Positions 32,977 through 41,841 of a stretch of DNA of 64,000 nt are shown one piece after another (position 1 is the stretch's first letter; every line of letters starts with the position of its first letter). Location of the stretch: the NCBI RefSeq assembly GCF_001267885.1, contig NZ_CP012382.1:2343001-2407000 (forward strand), written 5' to 3'. The stretch is from Streptomyces ambofaciens ATCC 23877. Lineage in GTDB: Bacteria > Actinomycetota > Actinomycetes > Streptomycetales > Streptomycetaceae. A program made the position numbers and the translations under genes. The notes beneath the pieces are model-generated. The model made no database searches, was not told the DNA's origin, and worked only from the letters and a program-made list of their open reading frames with translations.

Positions 32977-35679
32977 ATGACCGACCCCAAAGCCATCCAG
33001 CCGAGCGAGCTCGACCAGCTCCCGGACCGCGACCCGGAGGAGACCGCCGAATGGCAGGCCTCCCTGGACGCCGTCACCCAGGCGGCCGGGCCGCACCGTG
33101 CCGCGTACCTGATGCGCCGCACACTGGAGCGCGCCGAGGGCGCCGGCCTCGCCCTGCCGAAGCTCCTGGAGACGGACTACGTCAACTCCATCCCGACCGC
33201 CGACGAGCCCAGCGTGGACGGCGACGAGGACCTGGAGCAGCGGATCACCGCCTGGAACCGCTGGAACGCGGCGGCGATGGTCACCCGCGGCAGCAAGTAC
33301 GGCGTCGGCGGCCACATCGCCACCTTCGCCTCCGCGGCCTGGCTGTACGAGACCGGCTTCAACCACTTCTTCAAGGGCAAGGAGGGTGACGGGTCCGGCG
33401 ACCAGCTCTACATCCAGGGCCACGCCTCCCCCGGCATCTACGCCCGCGCCTTCCTCGACGGCCGGCTGACCGAGGAGCACCTCGACAACTTCCGCCGCGA
33501 GGCCGGCGGCAACGGCCTGCCGTCCTACCCGCACCCGCGCCGGCTGCCGTGGCTGTGGGAGTTCCCCACCGTCTCCATGGGCCTCGGCCCGATCTCCGCG
33601 ATCTACCAGGCGCGGTTCAACCGCTACCTGACCAGCCGCGGCATCAAGGACCTGACGAACTCCCACGTGTGGGCGTTCCTCGGCGACGGCGAGATGGACG
33701 AGCCGGAGTCCACCACCGCGCTGACCCTCGCCTCCCGCGAGGGCCTGGACAACCTGACCTTCGTCATCAACTGCAACCTGCAGCGCCTCGACGGTCCGGT
33801 CCGCGCCAACTTCAAGATCGTGCAGGAGCTGGAGGCCCAGTTCCGCGGCGCCGGCTGGAACGTCGTGAAGTCGCTGTGGGGCACGGCGTGGGACGAGCTG
33901 TTCCAGCTCGACACCACCGGCGCGCTCGTACGCCGCCTGCGCGAGGTACCCGACGCGCAGGTGCAGACGTACCAGACGCGCGACGCCGCCTACATCCGCG
34001 AGGACTTCTTCGGCAAGGACCCGGCGCTCGTCGAGATGGCGAAGCTGCTGTCCGACGACAAGATCCTCGAGTGCTTCCACTACTCGCGCGGCGGCCACGA
34101 GTCCCGCAAGGTCTACGCCGCCTACCGCGCCGCGCTCGCCCACAAGGGCGCGCCGACCGTGATCCTGGCCCAGACGGTCAAGGGCCACACCCTCGGCACC
34201 GGCTTCGCGTCCAAGAACGCCAACCACCAGATGAAGAAGCTCTCGGTGGACGAGTTCAAGGCCATGCGCGACCTGCTCGGCCTGCCGATCAAGGACAGCG
34301 ACTTCGTCGACGGCGTGGTCCCCTACGGCCACCCGGGCGCCGACTCCCCCGAGGTCCGTTACCTCCAGGAGCGGCGCGCCGCCCTCGGCGGTCCGGCCCC
34401 GGCCCGCCGCGTCCACCCGGTCGCCCCGCTGCCCGCGCCCGCCGAGAAGGCCTTCGCCTCCTTCGACAAGGGCTCCGGTTCGCAGAACGTGGCCACCACC
34501 ATGGCCTTCGTCCGCCTGGTCAAGGACCTGGTCCGCGACAAGGAGACCGGCAAGCGCTGGGTGCCGATCGTCCCCGACGAGGCGCGTACCTTCGGCATGG
34601 AGAGCCTCTTCCCGTCCCTGGGCATCTACTCGCCCAAGGGCCAGACGTACGAGCCGGTCGACCGCGACCAGCTGATGTACTACAAGGAGGCCAAGAACGG
34701 CCAGATCCTCAACGAGGGGATCACCGAGGCCGGCTCGATGGCCGACTTCATCGCCGCTTCGACGTCGTACGCGACGCACGGCGAGGCGATGATCCCGTTC
34801 TACATCTTCTACTCGATGTTCGGCTGGCAGCGCACGGCCGACCAGATGTGGCAGCTCGGCGACCAGCTCGGCCGCGGCTTCCTGGTCGGCGCCACCGCCG
34901 GCCGGACCACGCTGACCGGTGAGGGCCTCCAGCACGCGGACGGCCACTCCCCGGCCATCGCGGCGACCAACCCGGCCGCCCTGACGTACGACCCGGCGTT
35001 CGCGTACGAGGTCGCGGCGATCGTCAAGGACGGTCTGCGCCGGATGTACGGCGAGGCGGCTCCGGGTGAGGACCCGGACGTCTTCTACTACCTCACCGTC
35101 TACAACGAGCCGATGCCGCAGCCGGCCAAGCCGTCCGCGCCCGGCGTGGACGAGGGCATCGTCAAGGGCCTGTACCGCTTCAACACGGCGGAGTCCGCGG
35201 GCCTGACCCCGGCCGCCAACGCCCCGCGCATCCAGCTGCTGGGCTCCGGCACGGCGATCCACTGGGCGCTGAAGGCGCAGCGGCTGCTCGCCGAGGAGTG
35301 GGGCGTGGCCTCCGACGTGTGGTCCGCGACCTCCTGGACGGAGCTGCGCCGCGACGCGCTGGACGCCGACGCGGCACTGCTGCGCGGCGAGGAGCGGGTG
35401 CCGTACGTCCGCCGGGCGCTCCAGGGCGTCGAGGGGCCGGTCCTCGCGGTGTCCGACTACATGCGCCAGGTCCCGGACCAGATCGCGCAGTGGGTCGAGC
35501 AGGACTGGTCCTCGCTGGGCGCCGACGGCTTCGGCCTGTCGGACACCCGTGAGGCCGCCCGCCGCCACTTCGGCGTCGACGCCGAGTCCATCGTGGTCGC
35601 GTCCCTCGCCCAGCTCGCCAGGCGTGGCGAGGTCAAGGCGACGGCCGTGAAGGAGGCGCGCGAGCGCTACGGTCTGTAG
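32977..35679 (+). CDS. aceE: Pyruvate dehydrogenase E1 component (homodimeric type)
   Basis: This 900-residue thiamine-diphosphate enzyme decarboxylates pyruvate and transfers acetyl to the lipoyl E2. The ThDP/Mg motif is GDGEMDEPEST starting near residue 236, with NCN about 30 residues later (VINCNLQRLDG). TRGSKYGVGGHIATFAS and the HxxxR-rich segment CFHYSRGGHESRKVY are typical of AceE. The ATG at 32977 has GAGGAAGG about eight bases upstream. The N-terminal ~15 residues are probably the E2-binding region. Transcription likely starts at the promoter at 32840-32869. Confidence 0.96.
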   Translation: MTDPKAIQPSELDQLPDRDPEETAEWQASLDAVTQAAGPHRAAYLMRRTLERAEGAGLALPKLLETDYVNSIPTADEPSVDGDEDLEQRITAWNRWNAAAMVTRGSKYGVGGHIATFASAAWLYETGFNHFFKGKEGDGSGDQLYIQGHASPGIYARAFLDGRLTEEHLDNFRREAGGNGLPSYPHPRRLPWLWEFPTVSMGLGPISAIYQARFNRYLTSRGIKDLTNSHVWAFLGDGEMDEPESTTALTLASREGLDNLTFVINCNLQRLDGPVRANFKIVQELEAQFRGAGWNVVKSLWGTAWDELFQLDTTGALVRRLREVPDAQVQTYQTRDAAYIREDFFGKDPALVEMAKLLSDDKILECFHYSRGGHESRKVYAAYRAALAHKGAPTVILAQTVKGHTLGTGFASKNANHQMKKLSVDEFKAMRDLLGLPIKDSDFVDGVVPYGHPGADSPEVRYLQERRAALGGPAPARRVHPVAPLPAPAEKAFASFDKGSGSQNVATTMAFVRLVKDLVRDKETGKRWVPIVPDEARTFGMESLFPSLGIYSPKGQTYEPVDRDQLMYYKEAKNGQILNEGITEAGSMADFIAASTSYATHGEAMIPFYIFYSMFGWQRTADQMWQLGDQLGRGFLVGATAGRTTLTGEGLQHADGHSPAIAATNPAALTYDPAFAYEVAAIVKDGLRRMYGEAAPGEDPDVFYYLTVYNEPMPQPAKPSAPGVDEGIVKGLYRFNTAESAGLTPAANAPRIQLLGSGTAIHWALKAQRLLAEEWGVASDVWSATSWTELRRDALDADAALLRGEERVPYVRRALQGVEGPVLAVSDYMRQVPDQIAQWVEQDWSSLGADGFGLSDTREAARRHFGVDAESIVVASLAQLARRGEVKATAVKEARERYGL

Positions 35680-35698
35680 AGGCCGGGCACGAGCTGAG

Positions 35699-35728
35699 AG
35701 GAGGCCCCCGCCGCGGCGGGGGCCTCCT
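35699..35728 (+). terminator. Terminator after aceE
   Basis: A 15-bp perfect inverted repeat (AGGAGGCCCCCGCCG and its complement) with essentially no spacer lies 20 bases after the aceE stop and just before the WYL regulator start. Confidence 0.8.
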
Positions 35729-35741
35729 GCATGATGTGGGG

Positions 35742-36743
35742 ATGCGTGCTGCCCGCCTCATCAAGATGGTGCTGCTCCTCCAGTCCCGCCCGGCCATGAC
35801 CGCCGCCGAGCTGGCGCGGGAGCTGGAGGTCTCGGAGCGTACGGTCACGCGGGACGCGCAGGCGCTGTCGGAGGCGGGGGTGCCGGTGTACGCGGAGCGG
35901 GGGCGGGCCGGGGGTTACCGGCTGATCGGCGGGTACCGCACCCGGCTGACCGGGCTGGCCCGGGGTGAGGCCGAGGCGCTGTTCCTGTCCGGGGTGCCGG
36001 GGGCGTTGCGCGAGATGGGTCTGGAGGACGCGGCCTCGGCGGCCCGCCTGAAGGTGTCGGCGGCGCTGCTGCCGTCCCTGCGGGACGCCTCCCGCACGGC
36101 GGCGCAGCGGTTCCACCTGGACGCGCCGAACTGGTTCCGGGAGCCCCGGACGCCCGAACTGCTGCCGGTGGTCGCGGACGCCGTCTGGGACGACCGGCCC
36201 GTCACCGCGCGCTACCGGCGCGGGCAGGAGGAGGTCGTACGGGAGCTGGAGCCGTACGGGCTCGTGCTGAAGGCGGGCGTCTGGTACCTGTGCGCGAGGA
36301 TCGCGCGGGCCGACGGCGGCGGCGCCTTCCGCGTGTACCGCATCGACCGGTTCACGGCGGTGGAGGCGGGCGAGGAGCGCTTCGAACGGGACGACGGCTT
36401 CGACCTGCCCGCGTTCTGGGCGGAGCGGGCCGAGCAGTTCGCGCGGTCGATCCTGCGGGCCCAGGTCGTGGTGCGGCTGTCGGCCAGGGGCGTGCGGGCG
36501 CTGCCTCACGCCGTCGACGCGCTGTCCGCCCGGGAGGCGCTGGAGGCGGCGGACGCGCCGGACGCGGAGGGCCGGGTCACGGTGACGCTGCCCGTGGAGT
36601 CCGAGGAGGTCGCGCACACCCAGCTGGCGGGGCTGGGACCGGAGGTGGAGGTGCTGGCGCCCGTGACGCTGCGGGAGCGCTTCGCACGGGACGCGCGACG
36701 GCTGGCCGGCCTGTACGCCGACGCGGACCCGGCCGGGACATAA
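35742..36743 (+). CDS. WYL-domain transcriptional regulator (HTH_11/YafY type)
   Basis: This 333-residue protein has an N-terminal winged helix (MTAAELARELEVSERTVTRDAQALSEAGVP) followed by the GGYRL wing motif. A WYL domain (about 135-225; GLVLKAGVWYLCAR, FRVYRIDRF) and a C-terminal extension (WCX) complete it. Such proteins sense nucleic-acid or other ligands; the target here is unknown. I chose the ATG at 35742. The GTG six bases upstream lacks support, and a weak CATGAT (35730-35735) six bases ahead suggests leaderless initiation. The promoter would overlap the aceE terminator. Confidence 0.88.
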   Translation: MRAARLIKMVLLLQSRPAMTAAELARELEVSERTVTRDAQALSEAGVPVYAERGRAGGYRLIGGYRTRLTGLARGEAEALFLSGVPGALREMGLEDAASAARLKVSAALLPSLRDASRTAAQRFHLDAPNWFREPRTPELLPVVADAVWDDRPVTARYRRGQEEVVRELEPYGLVLKAGVWYLCARIARADGGGAFRVYRIDRFTAVEAGEERFERDDGFDLPAFWAERAEQFARSILRAQVVVRLSARGVRALPHAVDALSAREALEAADAPDAEGRVTVTLPVESEEVAHTQLAGLGPEVEVLAPVTLRERFARDARRLAGLYADADPAGT

Positions 36744-36799
36744 CGATCCGCCGCACTCCACGTGCGTCCCGCCCCTCCAGGGCCGATGCTGGACCCGTG

Positions 36800-37321
36800 A
36801 TGGACGAGACGGAGTTCTGGGAGCTGATCGACGCCACCCGGCAGGGCGCCGACGGCGATCCCGAGGACCAGGCCGACCTGCTCGTGGACCGGCTCCTCGG
36901 GATGGACCCGGACCTGGTGCTCGACTTCGCCCGCCACTTCGAGGCCCGCTACAACCGCGCCTGCACCTGGGACGTCTGGGGTGCCGCGTGGATCCTGCTC
37001 GGCGGGGCCAGCGACGACGCCTTCGACTACTTCCGCTGCTGGCTGATCGGCCAGGGCCGCGAGGTGTACGAGGGCGCGGTGCACGATCCCGACTCGCTCG
37101 CCGAACTGCTGGACGACTTCGACGAGGAGCTGGACGGCGACGGCGAGGAGCTCGGCTACGCGGCCGACGAGGCCTACGAGCAGCTCACCGGGACCGTCGC
37201 CCCCGACCTGGGCATCGCGCCCGCGCCCGCCGAGCCGCTGGGCACTCCGGTCGACCTGGAGGACGACCGGGCCCTCGCCGAGCGTCTGCCGCGCCTGTGG
37301 GAACGGTTCGGGCGGGACTGA
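36800..37321 (+). CDS. DUF4240-type protein
   Basis: The protein has 173 residues and begins MDETEFWELIDATR, the hallmark of DUF4240. It is very acidic, especially LLDDFDEELDGDGEELGYAADEAYEQL. FDYFRCWLIGQGREVYEGAVHDPDSLAEL is the other conserved block. There is no signal or membrane segment and no known function. A GTG codon directly precedes the ATG (36797). Either start could be used, and GATGCT six bases before the GTG resembles a leaderless -10. Confidence 0.8.
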   Translation: MDETEFWELIDATRQGADGDPEDQADLLVDRLLGMDPDLVLDFARHFEARYNRACTWDVWGAAWILLGGASDDAFDYFRCWLIGQGREVYEGAVHDPDSLAELLDDFDEELDGDGEELGYAADEAYEQLTGTVAPDLGIAPAPAEPLGTPVDLEDDRALAERLPRLWERFGRD

Positions 37322-37726
37322 CGCGGGTCCGTCCCCGTTCACTCCGTACGGCGCCGGCCGGTGTCCGAGGGGCGGGCCGCGGCCGGGACGCCCGGAGCGC
37401 CCGGTGCGGCGGCGCCCTCCCGGGCCCTTGGAGGGCCCCGGGGGCGTACCGGCGGCCGGCTCGAGTGCCTGGACACGCGCCTGTGCGGTGGCCCGACAAC
37501 GACCGCGGTCGCCGCGCCCGGCACGGCCCAGGGCCCGCGTACGGCCCCGCCTCCGCCCCGGCCGCCCGCCCGCGCGGTCCCACCTCGGCCGCCCGCCCGC
37601 GCGGTCCCACCTCGGCCGCCCGCCCGCGCGGTCCCGCCTCGGCCGCCGGTCGTGGTCCCCGCCTTCGTCCGCTGACCGAAGTGGACCGTACGGCGCCGGG
37701 CCCGGCGGGCCGGGCGTCCGCGCGGG
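37322..37726. other. Non-coding gap with minisatellite
   Basis: These 405 bases lie between convergent genes. They contain the 27-bp tandem repeat at 37561-37641 and no gene I can support. A frame on the plus strand encodes PPARAVPPR repeats, but only because of the repeat and high GC. Confidence 0.55.
37561..37641. repeat. Three tandem copies of a 27-bp unit
   Basis: The unit begins GCCGCCCGCCCGCGCGG and ends CCACCTCG. Copies 1 and 2 are identical and copy 3 differs at one base. It is intergenic, between convergent gene ends. Confidence 0.9.
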
Positions 37727-38527
37727 TCAGCCGGACGTCCGCCCCTGGAGCCGCGCCGCCCGGTCCCTGATCTCGGGGAGGCGGGCGGTGAGGGCCGCGC
37801 CGGGGCAGCTGGTCTGGTAGCCCTCGTCGTGTCCCGCGACGGCGGGCAGGGTGGCGGTCGCGCCGGCGGCGTACCGGCTGAGGCCGTTGCTGGAGACCAG
37901 GGCGACCTCCGCGCGCGGGTCGGTGTCGGTGGGGCCGAGTTTCCAGGCGGCGAGCGCGGCGATCGCGTCGGTCAGCGCGTCGGGCACGGGCACGCCCGCG
38001 GTGAAGGTGCCGAGGGCGGCGATGCCGGTGGTGCGGTGGTTGAAGCCCTGGGTGTGGGCTCCGGTGACGGGGCGTGTGATGCCTCCGGCGCGGCCCTCGT
38101 AGATGGTTCCGCAGCGGTCCACGACGAAGTTGTAGCCGATGTCGTCCCAGTCCCGGCCGCCGGTCTGCCCCGAGTAGACACCGCGGAGGATGTCGGGCAC
38201 GTCGGCGCAGTCGTAGCCGTTCGGGGTGTCGGTGTGGTGGACGAAGACGGCGAGGATCTCGTCGTCGTAGCGCGGGGGCGGCTGGGCGCGGGCGGCGTCG
38301 CCGAGCCAGGCGGACCGGGGCACGATGGGCGGCCGGGGCGCGGAGTGCCGGTCGGCGGCGGCCGGACCGGCGTGTGTCTCGGCCGCCCGCTCCACACCGC
38401 TCGCGCACAGCGCCAGCGCGGCGACGGCGGCCAGGCCGGGCAGACAGCCGAGCAACGCCAGGGCCGCGCCCGGTATGCGGGCCGCACGCCGTTCCCGGGC
38501 CTCGCGCGGTCCTCGGAAGACACGCAT
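37727..38527 (-). CDS. Peptidoglycan recognition protein / N-acetylmuramoyl-L-alanine amidase (exported)
   Basis: The protein has 266 residues. A basic N-terminus and a hydrophobic segment (about 20-43) form a signal or membrane anchor. A PGRP/Amidase_2 fold follows, with zinc ligands expected in VFVHHTDTPNGY and in the C-terminal DEGYQTSCPG. Conserved YNFVVDRCGTIYEGRAGG and GAHTQGFN are present. It should cleave the bond between N-acetylmuramic acid and L-alanine in the wall. The ATG at 38527 is the only start giving a signal sequence. It is divergent from the MarP-like protease. Confidence 0.9.
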   Translation of the reverse strand: MRVFRGPREARERRAARIPGAALALLGCLPGLAAVAALALCASGVERAAETHAGPAAADRHSAPRPPIVPRSAWLGDAARAQPPPRYDDEILAVFVHHTDTPNGYDCADVPDILRGVYSGQTGGRDWDDIGYNFVVDRCGTIYEGRAGGITRPVTGAHTQGFNHRTTGIAALGTFTAGVPVPDALTDAIAALAAWKLGPTDTDPRAEVALVSSNGLSRYAAGATATLPAVAGHDEGYQTSCPGAALTARLPEIRDRAARLQGRTSG

Positions 38528-38800
38528 GGTCCCACTGTCCGGCGGATCGGTCCCGCCCGCGACGTGTGCTGTGCCACCTGGTGGAACCATCGCCCCGGCC
38601 CACGACGTTCTTCCGGTCGGGTGCACCCGCTCCCGCACTCCCTGTCGATCGCCCTCGATCGCCCTCGGTCGCACGCTCACCCACGCGCCCGGGTGGCCGG
38701 CTTCCGGACGGTCGCGTGCCCCGGGCTGATCACCGGACCCGTCCGGCACGTACTGAGGGGCCCGGGGTCCGCGGGGGTCCCGGACCGAAAGGCGGCTCGC

Positions 38801-39985
38801 GTGGACCTGCTCGACATCCTGCTGGTGCCGGTGGCACTGGCCTACGCGGCGTCCGGCTACCGCCGCGGGCTGGTGGCCGGCTGCGTCTCGCTGGCCGGCT
38901 TCGTGGGCGGCGCGGTGGTCGGCGTGTGGCTCCTGCCGTGGGTGATGGATCTGGTGGCACCGCGGTCCACGGCGGCGACGGTGACCGCCGTGGTCACCGT
39001 GCTGCTGCCGGCGGTGGCCGGACACGAGCTGGCCGGACGGCCCGCGCTGCGGCTGCGCCGGGAGCTGGACGCCGGGCCGCTCAGGGCGGCCGACGGGGTC
39101 GGCGGGGCGGTGGCCAACGCGGCGGCGGCGCTGATCGTGGCGTGGGTGGCGGCGAGCGTCCTGGCGGCGTCCTCCTCCTCGCTGCTCACCTCGGCGATCC
39201 GCGACTCGTCGGTGCTGGGCGCGGTGCAGCGGGTGATGCCGGACACCACTCCGGCATGGTTCTCCGGGGCGACGTCGGCGCTGACCGAGGCGGGGTTCCC
39301 CCAGGTCTTCAACCCCTTCGAGAACGAGTCGACCGCCGAGGTCGCCGAGCCCTCCGGCGACAGCGTCACGCCGGCGGCCACCGAGGCGGCCCGGCGCGGC
39401 ACGGTGAAGGTCGAGGGCGTCGCCGGCACCCAGGGCCGGGAGGGCAGCGGCTTCGTCTACGCGCCGGAGCACGTGATGACCAACGCCCACGTGGTGGCCG
39501 GCATGGACGACCCGACCGTGCGGGTCGGCGGGGTGGGGCCGGCGTACGAGGCGCGGGTGGTGCTGTTCGACCCGGACAAGGACGTGGCCGTGCTGTACGT
39601 CCCGGACCTGTCGGCGCCCGTCCTGCGGTTCGACGGCGACGCCGGGCGCGGCGACGCGGCGGTGGTCGCGGGCTACCCGCAGGACGGCGACCTCGATCTG
39701 CGGGCGGCGACGGTGGCGAACCGGACCCGGGCGACCGGGCAGAACATCCACAGCGACGCCAACGTCACCCGGGAGATCTACTCCGTGCGCTCCACCGTCC
39801 GCCCCGGCAACTCCGGCGGGCCGCTGCTGTCCACCGACGGCCGGGTGTACGGGGTGGTCTTCGCCCGCTCCACCTCCGACGCCGGGACCGGTTACGTGCT
39901 GACGGCGGACGAGGTGGCCGACGAGGCGCGGCGTGCGGCCGGCGCGACGGCGGCGGTGGACACGGGCGAACCGGTCACGTCGTAG
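38801..39985 (+). CDS. MarP-like membrane serine protease (CvpA-type helices plus trypsin fold)
   Basis: This 394-residue protein has four N-terminal membrane helices (about 5-21, 26-50, 58-80 and 100-125) resembling CvpA. A chymotrypsin-like protease domain follows, with His in VMTNAHVVAG, Asp in DPDKDVAVLYV and Ser in VRPGNSGGPLL. The layout matches M. tuberculosis MarP (Rv3671c), which is needed for acid resistance and cleaves a peptidoglycan hydrolase. The GTG at 38801 follows GAAAGG by nine bases. Divergence from a peptidoglycan amidase gene is suggestive. It overlaps the convergent GNAT gene by 11 bases. Confidence 0.9.
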   Translation: MDLLDILLVPVALAYAASGYRRGLVAGCVSLAGFVGGAVVGVWLLPWVMDLVAPRSTAATVTAVVTVLLPAVAGHELAGRPALRLRRELDAGPLRAADGVGGAVANAAAALIVAWVAASVLAASSSSLLTSAIRDSSVLGAVQRVMPDTTPAWFSGATSALTEAGFPQVFNPFENESTAEVAEPSGDSVTPAATEAARRGTVKVEGVAGTQGREGSGFVYAPEHVMTNAHVVAGMDDPTVRVGGVGPAYEARVVLFDPDKDVAVLYVPDLSAPVLRFDGDAGRGDAAVVAGYPQDGDLDLRAATVANRTRATGQNIHSDANVTREIYSVRSTVRPGNSGGPLLSTDGRVYGVVFARSTSDAGTGYVLTADEVADEARRAAGATAAVDTGEPVTS

Positions 39986-40481
39986 CGCCCGGCGTGGTGA
40001 AGGACAGGCCCATCAGCACGTCGTCGACGTACGTGCCGTCGAGGCAGAACTCCTCCGGCTGCACGCCCTCGACGGCGAAGCCCTCGGACTCGTAGAGCTT
40101 GCGGGCCGCGGTGTTGTGGCCGAGGACGCGCAGGGTGAGGCGCCGGGCGCCCAGGCGCCGGGCCTCCTCGACGGCCGCGCCGACCAGGGCACGGCCGACG
40201 CCCTTGCCGCGGGCCGAGTCGGCGACGGCCAGGCCGCGGATCTGGCGCACGTGGGCGTTGGAGGCCAGTCCCGTGGGGAAACCGAGGCGAACGTAGCCCA
40301 CGACGGCGCCGTCGAGTTCGGCGACCAGGTGGTCGGCGGGGCCCGAGGTCTCCCGGAAGAACGGGTCGTCCGGTCCCGGCGGGGGCGAGACGGCGTGCTG
40401 GTAGGACCAGGTCTCCTGGTCGAGACGGCGCAGCGTCCACTCGTCGTCGGACCTGGCCTGGCGTATGTGCGGAGCGGGCAT
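39975..40481 (-). CDS. GNAT-family N-acetyltransferase
   Basis: The protein has 168 residues with the acetyl-CoA motif A (IRGLAVADSARGKGVGRALVGAA) and motif B (NTAARKLYESEGFAVEGVQPEEFCLDG). The substrate is unknown. Two starts compete, GTG at 40490 and ATG at 40481. TACAGT on the minus strand (40494 to 40489) covers the GTG and is seven bases from the ATG, so I take the ATG as a leaderless start. It is divergent from the SDR gene at 40553. Confidence 0.87.
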   Translation of the reverse strand: MPAPHIRQARSDDEWTLRRLDQETWSYQHAVSPPPGPDDPFFRETSGPADHLVAELDGAVVGYVRLGFPTGLASNAHVRQIRGLAVADSARGKGVGRALVGAAVEEARRLGARRLTLRVLGHNTAARKLYESEGFAVEGVQPEEFCLDGTYVDDVLMGLSFTTPGATT

Positions 40482-40552
40482 GACGGTCACTGTACGACGC
40501 GGGCGGGCGGCCCGGTCCGGCGTTTTCCGGGGCGCCGGGGCAGGATGGTCGC

Positions 40553-41485
40553 ATGGACGGTGGACGCAGGGACGGACAGCGCGGGGACCGGCGGCGCTCC
40601 CGTGTCGTGGTGGCCGGCGCGTCCGGCCTCATCGGCGGTGCGCTGGCGCGGTCGCTGACCGCGGACGGGCACGAGGTGGTGCGTCTGGTGCGGCACGCGC
40701 CCCGGGCCGCGGACGAGGTCCGGTGGGACCCGGAGGGCGGACGCGTGGACGCGGCCGGGCTCGCCGGGTGCGACGCCGTGGTCAATCTGGCCGGGGCCGG
40801 GGTGGGCGACCGCCGCTGGACCGACGCGTACAAGACCCGCATCCGCAGCAGCCGGGTGCACGGCACGACGGCGCTCGCGGAGGCCGTCGCCTCACTGGAC
40901 CGGCCCCCGCGGGTCTTCGTGAACGGCAGCGCGATCGGCTACTACGGCGAGACCGGTGACCGGCCCGTCGACGAGGACGCGCCCGCGGGAGAGGGCTTCC
41001 TGCCGTCCCTGTGCGTCGAGTGGGAGGCCGCCGCGGCTCCCGCCCGGCACGCGGGCGTGCGGACGGTCCTCGTCCGCACGGGGCTGGTCGTGTCCCGGCA
41101 GGGCGGCGCCTGGGGGCGGCTCTTCCCGCTGTTCCGGGCCGGACTCGGCGGGCGGCTGGGCGACGGGTCCCAGTACTGGTCCTTCGTGGCGCTGCACGAC
41201 GAGGTGGCGGCGATCCGGCACCTCCTGGACCGCGACGACCTGTCCGGCCCCTTCAACCTGACCGCCCCGCATCCGCTGACGAACCGTGAGATCACCGCGG
41301 CCATGGGGCGCGTGCTGCACCGTCCCGCCCCCTTCGCCGTGCCCGCGCCGGTCCTGCGCGCGGCGCTCGGCGAGATGTCCGGCGACGTCCTGGGCAGCGC
41401 CCGGGTCCTCCCGGCCCGGCTGCTGGAATCAGGCTTCCGCTTCGCCTTCCCGGAGATCGACGGGGCGATCCGGGCCGCACTGTGA
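40553..41485 (+). CDS. TIGR01777-family NAD(P)-binding epimerase-like protein
   Basis: This 310-residue extended SDR has a glycine-rich nucleotide loop VVVAGASGLIGGALARSL near residue 18, VVNLAGAGVGDRRWTDAYKTRI, SAIGYYG (catalytic Tyr-like) and the DUF1731-type C-terminus (PVLRAALGEMSGDVLGSARVLPARLLESGFRFAFP). Homologues include YfcH and the plant giant-chloroplast/SulA proteins; the true substrate is unknown. A run of GTGAG units begins at its stop codon. Confidence 0.88.
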   Translation: MDGGRRDGQRGDRRRSRVVVAGASGLIGGALARSLTADGHEVVRLVRHAPRAADEVRWDPEGGRVDAAGLAGCDAVVNLAGAGVGDRRWTDAYKTRIRSSRVHGTTALAEAVASLDRPPRVFVNGSAIGYYGETGDRPVDEDAPAGEGFLPSLCVEWEAAAAPARHAGVRTVLVRTGLVVSRQGGAWGRLFPLFRAGLGGRLGDGSQYWSFVALHDEVAAIRHLLDRDDLSGPFNLTAPHPLTNREITAAMGRVLHRPAPFAVPAPVLRAALGEMSGDVLGSARVLPARLLESGFRFAFPEIDGAIRAAL

Positions 41486-41841
41486 GGTGAGGTGAGGTGA
41501 GGGGCGTGCGGCACGGCCGGGCCCGCGGGTGCCGGCCGTGCCGCCGACCCCACGCGCGCGTGGTGGCGCCGGGCGCGCGCCATGGTGCCGCGTCCCGTTC
41601 GGTTCCGACCGCACGAGCGTCTGCGTTCCGTTTCCGACCGCACGAGCGTCGCGTCCCGACCGGATGGCGGCCGCACGCCGGTCGTACGGCGCCCGCATGC
41701 GACCGCCGTGCGACCGTGCCCTGCCCCCGTGCGACTCCCCCCGACCGTCGTGAGCCCTAACCTCGAATCGAACTCGGGTATCCCTCAAGGCGGTTGGGGG
41801 CATGACGTCTCCAGCGGCCGCGCAACCTCGAGGAGGGGCAC
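41486..41841. other. Non-coding gap with direct repeats
   Basis: These 356 bases hold GTGAG repeats right after the stop and the pair of 19-bp direct repeats at 41603-41650. The ribosome binding site of the next gene (GAGGAGGGGC) is at the end. No gene is supported. Confidence 0.5.
41603..41650. repeat. Pair of identical 19-bp direct repeats, 29-bp period
   Basis: TTCCGACCGCACGAGCGTC occurs at 41603-41621 and 41632-41650. Flanking bases continue as degenerate third copies, so this is a short minisatellite of about 2.5 units. Confidence 0.8.

Noticed and set aside
32869..35568. A ~900-codon open frame antisense to aceE
   Set aside because: Same cause; the plus strand encodes a complete AceE with thiamine-binding motif and a ribosome binding site.
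37361..37675. A 104-codon plus-strand frame with PPARAVPPR repeats
   Set aside because: The repeat comes from the 27-bp DNA unit, there is no ribosome binding site, and both strands are open here.
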